Source: Microvirga sesbaniae
Lineage (GTDB): Bacteria; Pseudomonadota; Alphaproteobacteria; Rhizobiales; Beijerinckiaceae
Assembly: GCF_025460805.1 (NCBI RefSeq)
Contig: NZ_JAMXFJ010000005.1
Coordinates: 1-43,540, forward strand
Reading direction: 5' to 3'
DNA length: 43,540 nt
In this document: one piece after another, positions 27,359 to 34,920 of the stretch
Layout: each line of letters starts with the position of its first letter
Numbering within the stretch: position 1 is the first letter of the stretch
Program-made: the position numbers and the translations under genes
Notes under the pieces: model-generated
What the model was told of the DNA's origin: nothing
The model's input: the letters and a program-made list of their open reading frames with translations, nothing else
Databases searched by the model: none

Positions 27359-27979
27359 ATGAACCGCCTTCTCGTCCTTGCACGCCACGGCCAGAGCGAA
27401 TGGAACCTCAAGAACCTGTTCACCGGCTGGAAGGATCCGGGGCTAACCGCCCTCGGCATCGAGGAGGCGCGCAACGCCGGCCGCCGGCTCAAGGAGATGG
27501 GCGTCCAGTTCGACGTGGCCTTCACGTCCGACCTCTCCCGCGCCCAGGCGACCTGCAAGCTGATCCTCGAGGAGATCGGCCAGCCTGACCTGAAGACCAT
27601 CGCGAACCAGGCCCTGAACGAGCGCGATTACGGCGACCTCTCGGGCCTCAACAAGGACGACGCCCGCGCCCGTTGGGGCGAGGAGCAGGTCCATGTCTGG
27701 CGCCGCTCCTACGACGTGCCGCCGCCCGGCGGCGAGAGTCTGAAGGACACGGTGGCCCGCGTGCTGCCCTATTACATCCGCGAGATCCTGCCCCGGGTCA
27801 TGCGTGGGGAACGCGTCCTGGTCGCCGCCCACGGCAATTCCCTGCGCGCCCTCGTGATGGTGCTCGACGGCCTGACCTCCGAGACGATCCCGAGCCTCGA
27901 GCTCGCGACGGGCATCCCGCTGGTCTACACCCTCAACGAGGACACCACCGTCGCCGGCAAGCAGGTGCTGGAGGGGTAA
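27359..27979 (+). CDS. gpmA: 2,3-bisphosphoglycerate-dependent phosphoglycerate mutase
   Basis: 206 residues. The histidine-phosphatase signature is [11 protein letters not shown] near residue 7, followed by the DPGLTALG and [22 protein letters not shown] segments and the second catalytic His in [11 protein letters not shown]. It interconverts 3- and 2-phosphoglycerate in glycolysis and gluconeogenesis. The ATG at 27359 gives the family start [11 protein letters not shown]; the 21-residue upstream extension runs into dapB and is not conserved. GGAG lies about ten bases upstream. Confidence 0.96.
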   Translation: MNRLLVLARHGQSEWNLKNLFTGWKDPGLTALGIEEARNAGRRLKEMGVQFDVAFTSDLSRAQATCKLILEEIGQPDLKTIANQALNERDYGDLSGLNKDDARARWGEEQVHVWRRSYDVPPPGGESLKDTVARVLPYYIREILPRVMRGERVLVAAHGNSLRALVMVLDGLTSETIPSLELATGIPLVYTLNEDTTVAGKQVLEG

Positions 27980-28010
27980 GGGACGCTTCGATCGTGCTGC
28001 CCCCTGTCAC

Positions 28011-28099
28011 GTCATGGCCGGGCCCGTCCCGGCCATCCCGATCGCTTGCGGCGCTGTGCTCCACCGCGTCGGGATCACCGGCACAAGGCCGATGATGAC
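28011..28099 (+). repeat. Family-A REP element, copy 5
   Basis: Left arm GTCATGGCCGGGCCCGTCCC-GGCCATCCCGAT, right arm GGGATCACCGGCACAAGG-CCGATGATGAC with a mismatch in the right stem. It lies 31 bases after gpmA and ends 28 bases before alkB. Confidence 0.9.
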
Positions 28100-28126
28100 C
28101 ACAGATGGCATGGATCAGGATAGACG

Positions 28127-28747
28127 ATGTCCTCCCTCCCCCTCGCGCCCGGCCTGACTTATTACCCCGACTATCTCGACCGTGCGGCCCAGGAGCGGCT
28201 GCTGGAATCTCTGCGCGGGATCACCCGCCAGGCGCCGCTCTACAGTCCGCGCATGCCACGCACGGGAAAACCCTTCTCGGTGCGCATGACCAATGCCGGC
28301 CGGCTCGGATGGGTCTCGGACGTGAACGGCTACCGCTACCAGCCGACCCATCCCGAGACCGGCCGGCCCTGGCCGGCCATGCCCGAGCAGGTGCTGCGCG
28401 CCTGGGAAGAGCTGAGCGGCTATCCGCACCCGCCCGACGCCTGCCTGATCAATTTCTACGAGCCGGCCGCCCGCATGGGCCTGCACCAGGACCGGGACGA
28501 GGAGGAGTTCGACGCTCCCGTCGTGTCCCTGTCCCTCGGCGACACGGCCCTGTTCCGCTATGGCGGCCTCGAGCGCAGGGACCCGACCCGCTCCGTCAAG
28601 CTCCGCTCCGGTGACGCGATCGTGTTCGGCGGTCCCGCGCGGCTGATCTATCATGGCATCGACCGGTTGGTGCCGGGAAGCGCGGACCTGCTGCCGCAAG
28701 GCGGGCGTCTCAATCTCACCTTGCGTAGGGTCGAGAAGCCGCTCTAG
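28127..28747 (+). CDS. alkB: Alpha-ketoglutarate-dependent dioxygenase AlkB
   Basis: 206-residue Fe(II)/2-oxoglutarate dioxygenase that oxidatively removes alkyl lesions (such as 1-methyladenine) from DNA and RNA. The iron ligands are His120 and Asp122 (LHQDRDEEEFDAP) and His176 (IYHGIDRL). The 2-oxoglutarate-binding Args are 194 and 200 in GGRLNLTLRR. VSLSLGDTALFRYGG is the family core. ATG at 28127, no strong ribosome site visible. Alone between a REP and the next secreted gene. Confidence 0.95.
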   Translation: MSSLPLAPGLTYYPDYLDRAAQERLLESLRGITRQAPLYSPRMPRTGKPFSVRMTNAGRLGWVSDVNGYRYQPTHPETGRPWPAMPEQVLRAWEELSGYPHPPDACLINFYEPAARMGLHQDRDEEEFDAPVVSLSLGDTALFRYGGLERRDPTRSVKLRSGDAIVFGGPARLIYHGIDRLVPGSADLLPQGGRLNLTLRRVEKPL

Positions 28748-28789
28748 CCTTCTGCGTACGAACCTCGCACATTTCCTGGAGGGGCATCC

Positions 28790-29728
28790 ATGAAAGCCTT
28801 CGCAGCCGCCGCTCTCGGCATCCTCCTGTCGGTCCAGGCCGCCTTTGCGGCCGATCCCGTTTTTCCGCCGGCGTCCCGCATCGGCATCGTCCCACCCGAG
28901 GACATGATCGTCTCGAAGCGCTTCAGCGGGTTCGAGAGCGAGGAGAAGGCCGCGGCCATCACCTTCGTGGAAATGCCCGCCGCGGCCTACGGGCAGCTGG
29001 TCGGCGGCCTCACCAGGGACGCCCTGAAGCGCCAGGGCATGAGCGAGACGTCGCGCGAGACCCTGAAGCTCGGCTCCAGGACGGGCGTTCTGGTCGGCGG
29101 CACCATGGGCGGGGCCGTTCAGGGCCGCAAATGGGTGATGGCGGTCAAGGACGAGGACCTCACCGCCCTCGTGATCGCGCAGGTGCGCGGCGGCCAGGAC
29201 GGATACAGCGACGCCCAGATGCAGAACGCCCTGAAGAGCATCGCCCTGCGCGGCCCCGTGTCCATCGACGAGCAGGTCTCCGCCCTGCCCTTCCGGCTCG
29301 GCGACAAGGCCGGATTCCGTCCGGTGCGGGTGATGTCGGGCAACTCGGTCCTGCTGACCGACGGCCCTCAGGACGCGATCAAGGCGGTGGAACAGCCGAT
29401 GGTCATCCTGGCGGCCACCCTCAACGTTCCCGTGCCGCCGGCCGAGCGGCGCAGCCAGTTCGCCCACGCGGCCCTGAACTCCAACCAGATCCTGAAGGAC
29501 ATCAAGGTCGAACGGTCCGAGTCCTTCCGGTTCAAGGGACAGGACTGGCACGAGATCGTCGCCAAGGCCGTGGAGGCGGCGTCGGGCCAGCCGGTCATCG
29601 TGATGCAGACCATCCGCTTCGAGACCGACCGCTACGTGCGCATGGTCGGCCTCACCCGGGTCGAGCAGCGCGACCAGAACCTGCCCCGCTTCCGCACGAT
29701 GATCGACGGCATCGACATGAACCCCTAA
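28790..29728 (+). CDS. Conserved hypothetical periplasmic protein
   Basis: 312 residues with a signal peptide (MKAFAAAALGILLSVQAAFA, cleavage before ADP). The mature protein begins ADPVFPPASRIGIVPPEDMIVSKRFSGFE and repeats a two-lobed pattern: FTGFE/SEEKAAAITFVEMP in the first half and HEIVAKAVEAASGQPVIVMQTIRF in the second. I recognise it as a conserved rhizobial hypothetical but cannot name a function. CTGGAGGGG is a strong ribosome site. Its TAA stop interlocks with the stop of a decaying minus-strand gene. Confidence 0.85.
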   Translation: MKAFAAAALGILLSVQAAFAADPVFPPASRIGIVPPEDMIVSKRFSGFESEEKAAAITFVEMPAAAYGQLVGGLTRDALKRQGMSETSRETLKLGSRTGVLVGGTMGGAVQGRKWVMAVKDEDLTALVIAQVRGGQDGYSDAQMQNALKSIALRGPVSIDEQVSALPFRLGDKAGFRPVRVMSGNSVLLTDGPQDAIKAVEQPMVILAATLNVPVPPAERRSQFAHAALNSNQILKDIKVERSESFRFKGQDWHEIVAKAVEAASGQPVIVMQTIRFETDRYVRMVGLTRVEQRDQNLPRFRTMIDGIDMNP

Positions 29729-30125
29729 ACGCGCCGCGGGAAGGCCGGCAGGGACCAGCCGCGCAGCAGGGGGAGGGCCCGCAGGGTGAAGGCCGCGGCA
29801 AAGCCCGCCGCGCCGCTCAGGAACGGCTCCATGCCCGCCGCCTGCAGGGCGACCATGACGGAGGCGCCGAGCGTCGCGGCCGTGACATAGATCTCCTCGT
29901 GACAGAGATCTCCTGACGCAGCACCAGAGGGGTGGTTCCGGCGAAGATGTCGCGGATGATGCCCCGAAGGTGGCCGTGGTGGTGCCGAGCGCAACCGCTG
30001 GGAGGGCCGGGACGCCCGCGGCAAGCGCCTTGCCGGTGCCCGTGAGGGTGGCGAGCAGGGCGAAGGCGAACGGGTCCATGCCCTTGCGGGCCGCCATGAG
30101 GGCGCCCGAGAGCGAAGACGGCGAC
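29725..30125 (-). pseudogene. Decayed UPF0126 / TRIC-type membrane protein gene
   Basis: Fragments of one protein lie in different minus-strand frames. GVAVFAL (30125-30108) is followed after a frameshift by SGALMAARKGMDPFAFALLATLTGTG (about 30109-30032). An internal deletion of roughly 45-55 codons then joins to KALAAGVPALPAVALGTTTATFG (to 29963). Another frameshift gives GIIRDIFAGTTPLVLRQEISVT (29963-29898). A 17-nt tandem duplication then changes frame into EIYVTAATLGASVMVALQ...WSLPAFPRRV, with stop at 29725. This order matches UPF0126 proteins. A REP arm lies just beyond the N-terminal end. Confidence 0.8.
29881..29914 (-). repeat. 17-nt tandem duplication inside the UPF0126 pseudogene
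   Basis: CGTGACATAGATCTCCT (29881-29897) is followed at once by CGTGACAGAGATCTCCT (29898-29914), one mismatch. Each copy encodes the conserved EI(S/Y)VT of the protein, in different frames, so the duplication itself accounts for the frame change. Confidence 0.9.
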
Positions 30126-30156
30126 CCCGATGGGACGAGCGCCGGGATTTTCCAGT

Positions 30157-30186
30157 CGGGATGGCTGGGACAAGCTCGGCCGTGAC
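30157..30186 (-). repeat. Partial family-A REP arm, reverse orientation
   Basis: Minus-strand GTCACGGCCGAGCTTGTCCC-AGCCATCCCG matches the left arm of the complete family-A elements with a few substitutions. The right arm is missing. It lies about 30 bases beyond the visible N-terminal end of the UPF0126 pseudogene. Confidence 0.65.
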
Positions 30187-30253
30187 GGGGCGGTGTCACG
30201 GACGGGCGCGATGCTCGGGATGGAAGCCCTCAGGCTGTCCCGTCGGGGCTTCT

Positions 30254-30871
30254 TCAGGAAGCCGTGGAGGAATTGTCCGCGGCCTCGGCGCCGTTGCCGT
30301 TGGCGGGCGCCTTCGGGCCGCCCCTGGAGACGCCGACCAGGGCCGGGCGCAGGACGCGCTCGCCGATGACGTAGCCGGACTGGACCACCTGCAGGACGGT
30401 GCCATTCGGCACCTCCGCGTTGGGGATCTCGAACATGGCCTGATGCACGTTCGGGTCGAACTTCTGGCCCTGCGGGTCGAGCTTCTTCACGCCATGCCGC
30501 TCGAGGGTCTTGAGCAGGTCGCGCTCGGTGAGGTCGATGCCCTCGATCAGGCCCTTGAAGGCCCCCTCGGCGGTGCTGCGGGCCTCGTCCGGCACGCTCT
30601 CGATGGCGCGGCGCACGTTGTCGGCCACATTCAGCATATCGCGGGCGAAGTTCGCCACCGCATAGGTGCGGGCATCCGCCATCTCACGCTCGGTGCGGCG
30701 GCGCAGGTTCTCCATGTCGGCCATCAGGCGCAGGAGCTTGTCCTTCAGGTCCGACTTCTCGGCCTCGAGAACGGCAATCGGATCGGCCGCGGAGTCGGCC
30801 TCGGGGGCCACGTCGTTGGCGGGCTCGGCCTGCGGGGCCGCGTTCTGGTTTTCCGTGTCGTTCGGATTCAT
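30254..30871 (-). CDS. grpE: Nucleotide exchange factor GrpE
   Basis: 205 residues. An acidic, disordered N-terminus (about 30 residues) leads to the long coiled-coil helix ([33 protein letters not shown]) and the C-terminal beta wing with [45 protein letters not shown]. It releases ADP from DnaK. ATG at 30871. It has its own RpoH-type promoter (30941-30913) overlapping the end of glnD, and runs in the same direction as glnD. Confidence 0.97.
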   Translation of the reverse strand: MNPNDTENQNAAPQAEPANDVAPEADSAADPIAVLEAEKSDLKDKLLRLMADMENLRRRTEREMADARTYAVANFARDMLNVADNVRRAIESVPDEARSTAEGAFKGLIEGIDLTERDLLKTLERHGVKKLDPQGQKFDPNVHQAMFEIPNAEVPNGTVLQVVQSGYVIGERVLRPALVGVSRGGPKAPANGNGAEAADNSSTAS

Positions 30872-30912
30872 GGTCGATCAACTAAAGGTGGGAAACGAAA
30901 GGTTCGGGGCAC

Positions 30913-30941
30913 ATATCAGGTCCCTGGCCCAACAAATCAAG
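30913..30941 (-). promoter_or_regulatory. RpoH (sigma-32) type promoter of grpE
   Basis: On the minus strand: CTTG (30941-30938), 18 bases, CTGATAT (30919-30913). Spacing is identical to the dnaK promoter in this window, and the -10 differs by one base. The -35 region includes the TGA stop of glnD. The predicted start site is about 35-40 bases before the grpE ATG. Confidence 0.7.
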
Positions 30942-33687
30942 CGCTTCGCCGCTGGAGCGGCTCGGTTTCCTCGGTCTTGAACACCTCCAGCAGGGTGCGG
31001 GTGATGGTGGCCTGGCGGCCCGCATGGGTGATCTTCGTGCCCGTCAGATCGGTCACGTAGAACACGTCCACGGCCTTTTCGCCGAAGGTCACGATGTGGG
31101 CCGAGGCGATGTTGAGGTTGAGCTTCCCCAGGGCCGTGGTGAGATCGTAGAGCAGGCCGGGCCGGTCGAGGCCCGAGATCTCGATCACGGTCTGGCGGTT
31201 CGACAGGGAATTGTCGATGTTCACCTCCGGGGGCACGTGGAAGGCCTTGGAGCGCTCCTTGGCCGGGCGCTTGCCGTCCACGAGATCGGCGATCCTCACC
31301 TCGCCTTTCAGGGCCCGCTCGATGGCCTTGGCGACCCGTTCGGCCCGGCGCAGCTCGTCCTCGTCCCGGTCGAAGGCGCGGGAGAGCACGATGGTGTCCA
31401 GCGCCATGCCGTCCGTGGTGGTGAAGATCTGCGCATCGACGATGTTGCCGCCCGCCGCCGCGCAGGCGCCCGTCACGATGGCGAGCAGGCGTGGATGGTC
31501 CGGCGACAGGATGGTGAGCTCCGTGACACCGCGGAACTGGTCCGTCTCGTAGGTCGTGGTGACCGTGCGCCCGCCCTTCTCGGCCTCCCGGAGGAGCCTC
31601 GCCTGCTTGGCCCGCCGGGTCTCGTCCGTCTTCAGCCAGTAGCCCGGCGTATGGCGCGACGCGAAGGCCTCGAACTCCGCATCGGACCAGTCCGGCAGTT
31701 CCTGGCGCAGCCGCTCCTGCGCCAGGCGCACCCGCTCGGAGCGGGCGAGATCGACCGCGCCGCCGCCGAGGATCACCTCCGTCTCCTGGTAGAGGTTGCG
31801 CAGGAGCTGGCCCTTCCAGCCGGTCCAGGTGCCGGGCCCGACCGCCTTGATGTCCGCGATGGTGAGCACGAGCAGGAGCTTCAGACGCTCCATGGTCTGC
31901 ACCACCTCGGCGAAGCTCTTGATGGTGGCCGGATCGGACAGATCGCGGCTCTGGGCCGTGTTCGACATGAGCAGGTGATGCTCGACCAGCCACGCCACCG
32001 TCTCGGTCTCCGCGTCCGTCAGGCCGAAGCGCGGCCCGAGCTTGCGGGCGATCGCCGCGCCGGCCTCCGAATGGTCCTCGGGCCGGCCCTTGGCGATGTC
32101 GTGCAGGAACACCGCCACGTAGAGCGCCCGGCGGTTGCGGATGGTGGGGAAGATCTGGTTGGCCAGCGGATGCTCGCCGCCGAGCTGGCCGGCCTCGATC
32201 TCGGTCAGCACGCCGACCGCGCGGATGAGATGCTCGTCCACCGTGTAGTGATGGTACATGTTGAACTGCATCATCGCGACGATGCGGCCGAAATCCGGAA
32301 CCAGGCGGCCGAGCACCCCTGTCTCGTTCATGCGCCGCAGCACCACCTCGGGGGCGTTCTTGGACGTGATGATCTCCAGGAACAGCTTGTTCGCCTCCGG
32401 ATCGTTGCGCAGGGTGTGGCCGATGAGGCGGAGCGATCGCGTCGCCAGGCGGGTCGCATCGGGATGGATGGCGAGATTGCGCCGGTCGGCGAGCCAGAAC
32501 AGGCGGATCAGGTTGACCGGATCGCGCGCGAAGGTCTCCTCGTTCTCCACGTTCAGGCGGTTGTTGTCGATGATGAAGCCCTCGCTCACCTGCGCGCCGC
32601 CGCTGCGGCGGCGGAAGCGGCCGAACATCCGGTCGAGCATGGGGCGCCGCTTGGTCTGCCGGGCCTCGAGCTCGGCGCACACGATGGCGGTCAAGTCCCC
32701 CACATCCTTGGCGATCAGGAAGTACGCCTTCATGAAGCGCTCGACCGCCGACAGGCCGCCGCGCGGCGCGAAGCCGATGCGCTCCGCGATGGTGCGCTGA
32801 AGGTCGAAGGTCAGGCGCTCCTCGGCGCGGCCGGTGGCGAAGTGCATGTGGCAGCGCACGCGCCACAGAAACTCCTCGCAGCGCGAGAACAGGTTGAACT
32901 CTCCTTGAGTGAAGAGCCCGGCCTTCACCAGCTCCTTGGGCTCCTTGACCCGGTAGACGTATTTGGCGATCCAGAACAGCGTATTGAGATCGCGCAGGCC
33001 GCCCTTGCCGTCCTTTACGTTCGGCTCGACCAGGTAGCGCGACGCGCCCGCCTTGGCGACGCGGGCATCGCGCTCCTTCAGCTTGGCGTCCACGAAGGCC
33101 GCCGCCGTGGTGGCGACGATCTCCTGGTCGAAGCGCTTCTCCAGATTGTCGAAGAGCTCCCGGTCGCCGAACAGGAACCGGGCCTCGAGCAGGGAGGTGC
33201 GGATCGTCATGTCCGCATGGGCCTCGCGCAGGCATTCCTCCACCGAGCGGGTCGCGTGACCGACCTTCAGCTTGAGGTCCCACAGCACGTAGAGCATCGC
33301 CTCGACGACGCTCTCGCTCCAGGCCGTCTGCTTGTAGGGCAGCAGGAACAGGAGGTCGACGTCGGAGCCCGGCGCCAGGGTCCCGCGCCCGTAGCCGCCC
33401 GTCGCCGCCACCGCGAGCCGCTCGCCGGCCGAGGGATTGGCCGCCGGATAGAGATGGTGCACCACGGCGTCGTGGACGATGCGCACCACGTCGTCCATGC
33501 GGTCGCAGAGATAGCGGGCGCAGACGAGACCGTTCTGGTTCTCCAGGAGCTTCTCCTGAGCTTCCTCATGGCCCCGGTCGAGCAGCACCTTCAGCTCCGG
33601 GACGAGCCTCGCGCGCAACTCCGCCGCATCGCCGATCGGTTGGCTGCCGAGGTTCTTGAGGACGCTCTTGGGACTGGGAAGGGTCAT
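30937..33687 (-). CDS. glnD: Bifunctional PII uridylyltransferase/uridylyl-removing enzyme GlnD
   Basis: 916 residues with the full GlnD architecture: a nucleotidyltransferase domain (PGSDVDLLFLLPY near residue 95), a linker helical domain, an HD phosphohydrolase domain (YTVDEHLIRAVG, FLHDIAKGRPEDHSEAG), and two C-terminal ACT domains (TILSPDHPRLLAIVTGACA and EISGLDRPGLLYDLTTAL). It uridylylates or deuridylylates PII proteins in response to glutamine. ATG 33687 gives MTLPSPKSVLKNLG; a five-residue upstream extension is less likely. Its stop overlaps the grpE heat-shock promoter. Confidence 0.97.
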   Translation of the reverse strand: MTLPSPKSVLKNLGSQPIGDAAELRARLVPELKVLLDRGHEEAQEKLLENQNGLVCARYLCDRMDDVVRIVHDAVVHHLYPAANPSAGERLAVAATGGYGRGTLAPGSDVDLLFLLPYKQTAWSESVVEAMLYVLWDLKLKVGHATRSVEECLREAHADMTIRTSLLEARFLFGDRELFDNLEKRFDQEIVATTAAAFVDAKLKERDARVAKAGASRYLVEPNVKDGKGGLRDLNTLFWIAKYVYRVKEPKELVKAGLFTQGEFNLFSRCEEFLWRVRCHMHFATGRAEERLTFDLQRTIAERIGFAPRGGLSAVERFMKAYFLIAKDVGDLTAIVCAELEARQTKRRPMLDRMFGRFRRRSGGAQVSEGFIIDNNRLNVENEETFARDPVNLIRLFWLADRRNLAIHPDATRLATRSLRLIGHTLRNDPEANKLFLEIITSKNAPEVVLRRMNETGVLGRLVPDFGRIVAMMQFNMYHHYTVDEHLIRAVGVLTEIEAGQLGGEHPLANQIFPTIRNRRALYVAVFLHDIAKGRPEDHSEAGAAIARKLGPRFGLTDAETETVAWLVEHHLLMSNTAQSRDLSDPATIKSFAEVVQTMERLKLLLVLTIADIKAVGPGTWTGWKGQLLRNLYQETEVILGGGAVDLARSERVRLAQERLRQELPDWSDAEFEAFASRHTPGYWLKTDETRRAKQARLLREAEKGGRTVTTTYETDQFRGVTELTILSPDHPRLLAIVTGACAAAGGNIVDAQIFTTTDGMALDTIVLSRAFDRDEDELRRAERVAKAIERALKGEVRIADLVDGKRPAKERSKAFHVPPEVNIDNSLSNRQTVIEISGLDRPGLLYDLTTALGKLNLNIASAHIVTFGEKAVDVFYVTDLTGTKITHAGRQATITRTLLEVFKTEETEPLQRRSA

Positions 33688-33801
33688 GGAACAACCGCGC
33701 ACGAGGAACCGTTTGACTTACCACCGGATGAGGGTTCCGCCCAAGGGCGGAGTGACAGGGTCCGCCGATCCGGATAGCCTGTTCTTTATAAGAGATAGTG
33801 T

Positions 33802-33830
33802 TTGACATAAAAAACAACCGGTTCTATAAA
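33802..33830 (+). promoter_or_regulatory. Sigma-70 type promoter of the ssu-like operon
   Basis: TTGACA (33802-33807), exactly 17 bases, then TATAAA (33825-33830). This is the best housekeeping promoter I can see in the window. It lies about 120 bases before the ssuA start and points away from glnD. Confidence 0.8.
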
Positions 33831-33834
33831 CCGG
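33818..33834. promoter_or_regulatory. Inverted repeat overlapping the ssu -10 box (candidate operator)
   Basis: CCGGTT (33818-33823), CTATA, AACCGG (33829-33834). The palindrome brackets and includes the -10 hexamer, a placement suited to a repressor. No regulator gene is adjacent, so the binding protein is unknown. Confidence 0.55.
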
Positions 33835-33951
33835 ACACGCGCCGATTTGAGCATGCAGATTGCGGGCGCGAAACAAGTGCAGCTAAAGCGCCGGGTGCGT
33901 GAAGGCCATAACGGTCCAGGCTCCCATGCGCGGAACATGGGACCGAACACG

Positions 33952-34920
33952 ATGAGCCTGACCCGCCGCCTCCTGATCGCCGCTTCCCTGGCCACGGGAC
34001 TCGCCTCCTTCGCAACCGCCGCCTCCGCGCAGGTGAAGGAAATCCGCATCGACTATGCGACCTACAATCCGGTCAGCCTCGTCCTCAAGGACAAGGGCTT
34101 CCTCGAGAAGGAACTGGAGAAGGACGGCATCAGCGTGCGCTGGGTGCAGTCGCTGGGCTCCAACAAGGCGCTCGAATTCCTCAATGCCGGCTCGATCGAC
34201 TTCGGCTCCACGGCCGGCGCCGCCGCCCTGATCGGCAAGATCAACGGCAACCCGATCAAGTCGATCTACGTCTATTCCCGGCCCGAATGGACGGCGCTGG
34301 TCACCCGCAAGGACACGGGCATCACGAAGGTCGAGGACCTGAAGGGCAAGCGCGTCGCCGTGACCCGCGGCACCGATCCGCACATCTTCCTGGTGCGCGC
34401 CCTGCAGGAGGCCAAGCTCACCGAGAAGGACGTGAAGCTCGTTCTTCTCCAGCACCCGGACGGCCGCACCGCTCTCGAGCGCGGCGACGTGGACGCCTGG
34501 GCCGGCCTCGACCCGCTGATGGCAGCCGCGGAAGTGGAAAGCGGCGCCCAGCTCTTCTACCGCAATGCGGGAGCCAACACCTGGGGCGTGCTCAACGTCT
34601 CGGAATCCTTCGCCAAGGACAATCCGGCCCTCGTGCAGCGCGTGCTCAAGGCCTATGAGGAAGCCCGCAAATATGCGCTCACCAACAAGGACGAGCTGAA
34701 GAAGACCCTGGTCGCCTACACCAAGCTGTCCGACGCGGTGATCGAGCGCCAGCTCGAGCGTACGGAGCTGACCCATTCCAATATCGGTCAGCCCCAGGTC
34801 GACACGATCCTCGCCGCGGGCCTGGCCCTGCAGCAGGCCGGCGTCATCACCCCTGACACCAATGTGCGCACCGCCGTCGATTCCCTCATCGACCGCCGCT
34901 TCGCCACCGCATCGCGCTGA
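33952..34920 (+). CDS. ssuA: Aliphatic-sulfonate-type ABC transporter substrate-binding protein
   Basis: 322 residues. A signal peptide (MSLTRRLLIAASLATGLASFATAASA) is followed by an NMT1/SsuA-like binding fold: IRIDYATYNPVSLVLKDKG, SNKALEFLNAGSIDFGSTAGAAALIG, VYSRPEW, LKGKRVAVTRGTDPHIFLVRAL and NVSESFAKDNPALVQ. It should deliver alkanesulfonates or similar organosulfur compounds; nitrate, taurine or pyrimidine-precursor transporters use the same fold, so the substrate is inferred. Starts at ATG 33952 (33937 also possible). Its TGA overlaps the permease ATG (TGATG). It has a strong promoter with an operator-like palindrome. Confidence 0.85.
   Translation: MSLTRRLLIAASLATGLASFATAASAQVKEIRIDYATYNPVSLVLKDKGFLEKELEKDGISVRWVQSLGSNKALEFLNAGSIDFGSTAGAAALIGKINGNPIKSIYVYSRPEWTALVTRKDTGITKVEDLKGKRVAVTRGTDPHIFLVRALQEAKLTEKDVKLVLLQHPDGRTALERGDVDAWAGLDPLMAAAEVESGAQLFYRNAGANTWGVLNVSESFAKDNPALVQRVLKAYEEARKYALTNKDELKKTLVAYTKLSDAVIERQLERTELTHSNIGQPQVDTILAAGLALQQAGVITPDTNVRTAVDSLIDRRFATASR

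Noticed and set aside
31024..33777. A 917-codon + frame opposite glnD
   Set aside because: Antisense shadow of GlnD; no family resemblance.
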